Shown here one piece after another: positions 5,685-5,748 of a stretch of 5,748 bases of DNA. Below the pieces are notes generated by a model that was given only the letters and a program-made list of their open reading frames with translations, was not told the DNA's origin and made no database searches. The position numbers were made by a program, and so were the translations under genes. The stretch is from an uncultured Bacteroidales bacterium (GTDB lineage Bacteria > Bacteroidota > Bacteroidia > Bacteroidales > UBA932), in contig CAMOGR010000180.1 in the NCBI GenBank assembly GCA_946614205.1, positions 1-5,748 of the forward strand. The letters run 5' to 3'. How positions within the stretch are numbered: position 1 is the first letter of the stretch; each line of letters opens with the position of its first letter.

Positions 5685-5748
5685 ACGGTTTGCAGACCGT
5701 CTGCGCCCACGCAGCCGTGAGTGGGAGGGGCCCGCCGCATGCGGCGGG
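5685..5748. repeat. Cluster of interlocking palindromes cut by the window edge
   Basis: Five inverted repeats lie within 64 bases. ACGGT/ACCGT has a 6-base loop (5685-5700). GCAGAC-C-GTCTGC spans 5692-5704. CTGCG-CCCA-CGCAG spans 5701-5714. CCCAC/GTGGG has a 10-base loop (5706-5725). The last, CCCGCCGCATGCGGCGGG (5731-5748), is a perfect 18-bp palindrome. Several share bases and cannot form together. The segment is much more GC-rich than the AT-rich stretch beside it. It could be a structured RNA, an extragenic repeat, or the C-terminal coding end of a minus-strand gene, since all three minus frames are open through at least the last 66 bases. Its identity is unknown. Confidence 0.45.

Noticed and set aside
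5685..5700. tRNA-Cys-like anticodon arm on the minus strand (GGTCTGCAAACC)
   Set aside because: The loop is 6 rather than 7 bases with the full stem, and there is no acceptor stem, T-arm or TTCGA-type loop at the right distances.
5683..5748. C-terminus of a minus-strand gene entering from the right
   Set aside because: All three minus frames are open over this short GC-rich stretch, so none can be preferred. One ends at a TAG at 5685-5683. A gene end remains possible, but it cannot be supported from 66 bases.
1..5748. A wholly new multi-gene system
   Set aside because: The complete genes belong to known families with intact motifs, and no defence, mobile or array-like structure is visible. 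Only the right-edge palindromes remain unexplained.

Overview
The window looks like a piece of a GC-rich member of the Bacteroidales (phylum Bacteroidota). Three things point there. All three complete proteins have the length and motif wording of Bacteroidales homologues that I recall. No gene start has a Shine-Dalgarno sequence. The AT-rich gap ahead of the first complete gene carries an exact match to the Bacteroidota -7 promoter box, TAnnTTTG. The genus cannot be fixed from sequence alone; Alistipes-like or Cryptobacteroides-like gut lineages are guesses.

Layout from left to right: (1) the 5' end of a minus-strand gene that leaves the window (1-109); (2) a short AT-rich divergent promoter region (110-184); (3) a plus-strand pair separated by only 3 bp, a class III sirtuin (NAD-dependent protein deacylase, CobB/SIRT5 type, 185-904) and a glutamine synthetase family protein (908-2422); (4) a large convergent minus-strand gene (2410-5595) encoding a secreted tricorn-like S41 peptidase with beta-propeller blades, a PDZ domain and a complete Ser-His-Ser-Glu tetrad, whose stop overlaps the synthetase stop by 13 bp; (5) a 153-bp right-hand intergenic segment (5596-5748) with a terminator-like hairpin and a dense run of interlocking palindromes cut by the window edge. 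There is no gene-free stretch longer than 300 bases.

The sirtuin and the synthetase are probably co-transcribed, which links NAD-dependent deacylation with ammonia assimilation by position; a regulatory link is inference only. The peptidase is a separate unit. It carries a signal peptide and so should act in the periplasm or outside the cell, probably trimming peptides. The convergent genes overlap at their 3' ends, leaving no room for a terminator between them, so their transcripts should overlap.

I see no CRISPR array, mobile element, tRNA, rRNA or defence system, and nothing that I would call a new biological system. The least explained part is the palindrome cluster at the right edge. 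The other points worth checking are the zinc-less sirtuin beside a glutamine synthetase and the possibly leaderless sirtuin mRNA.
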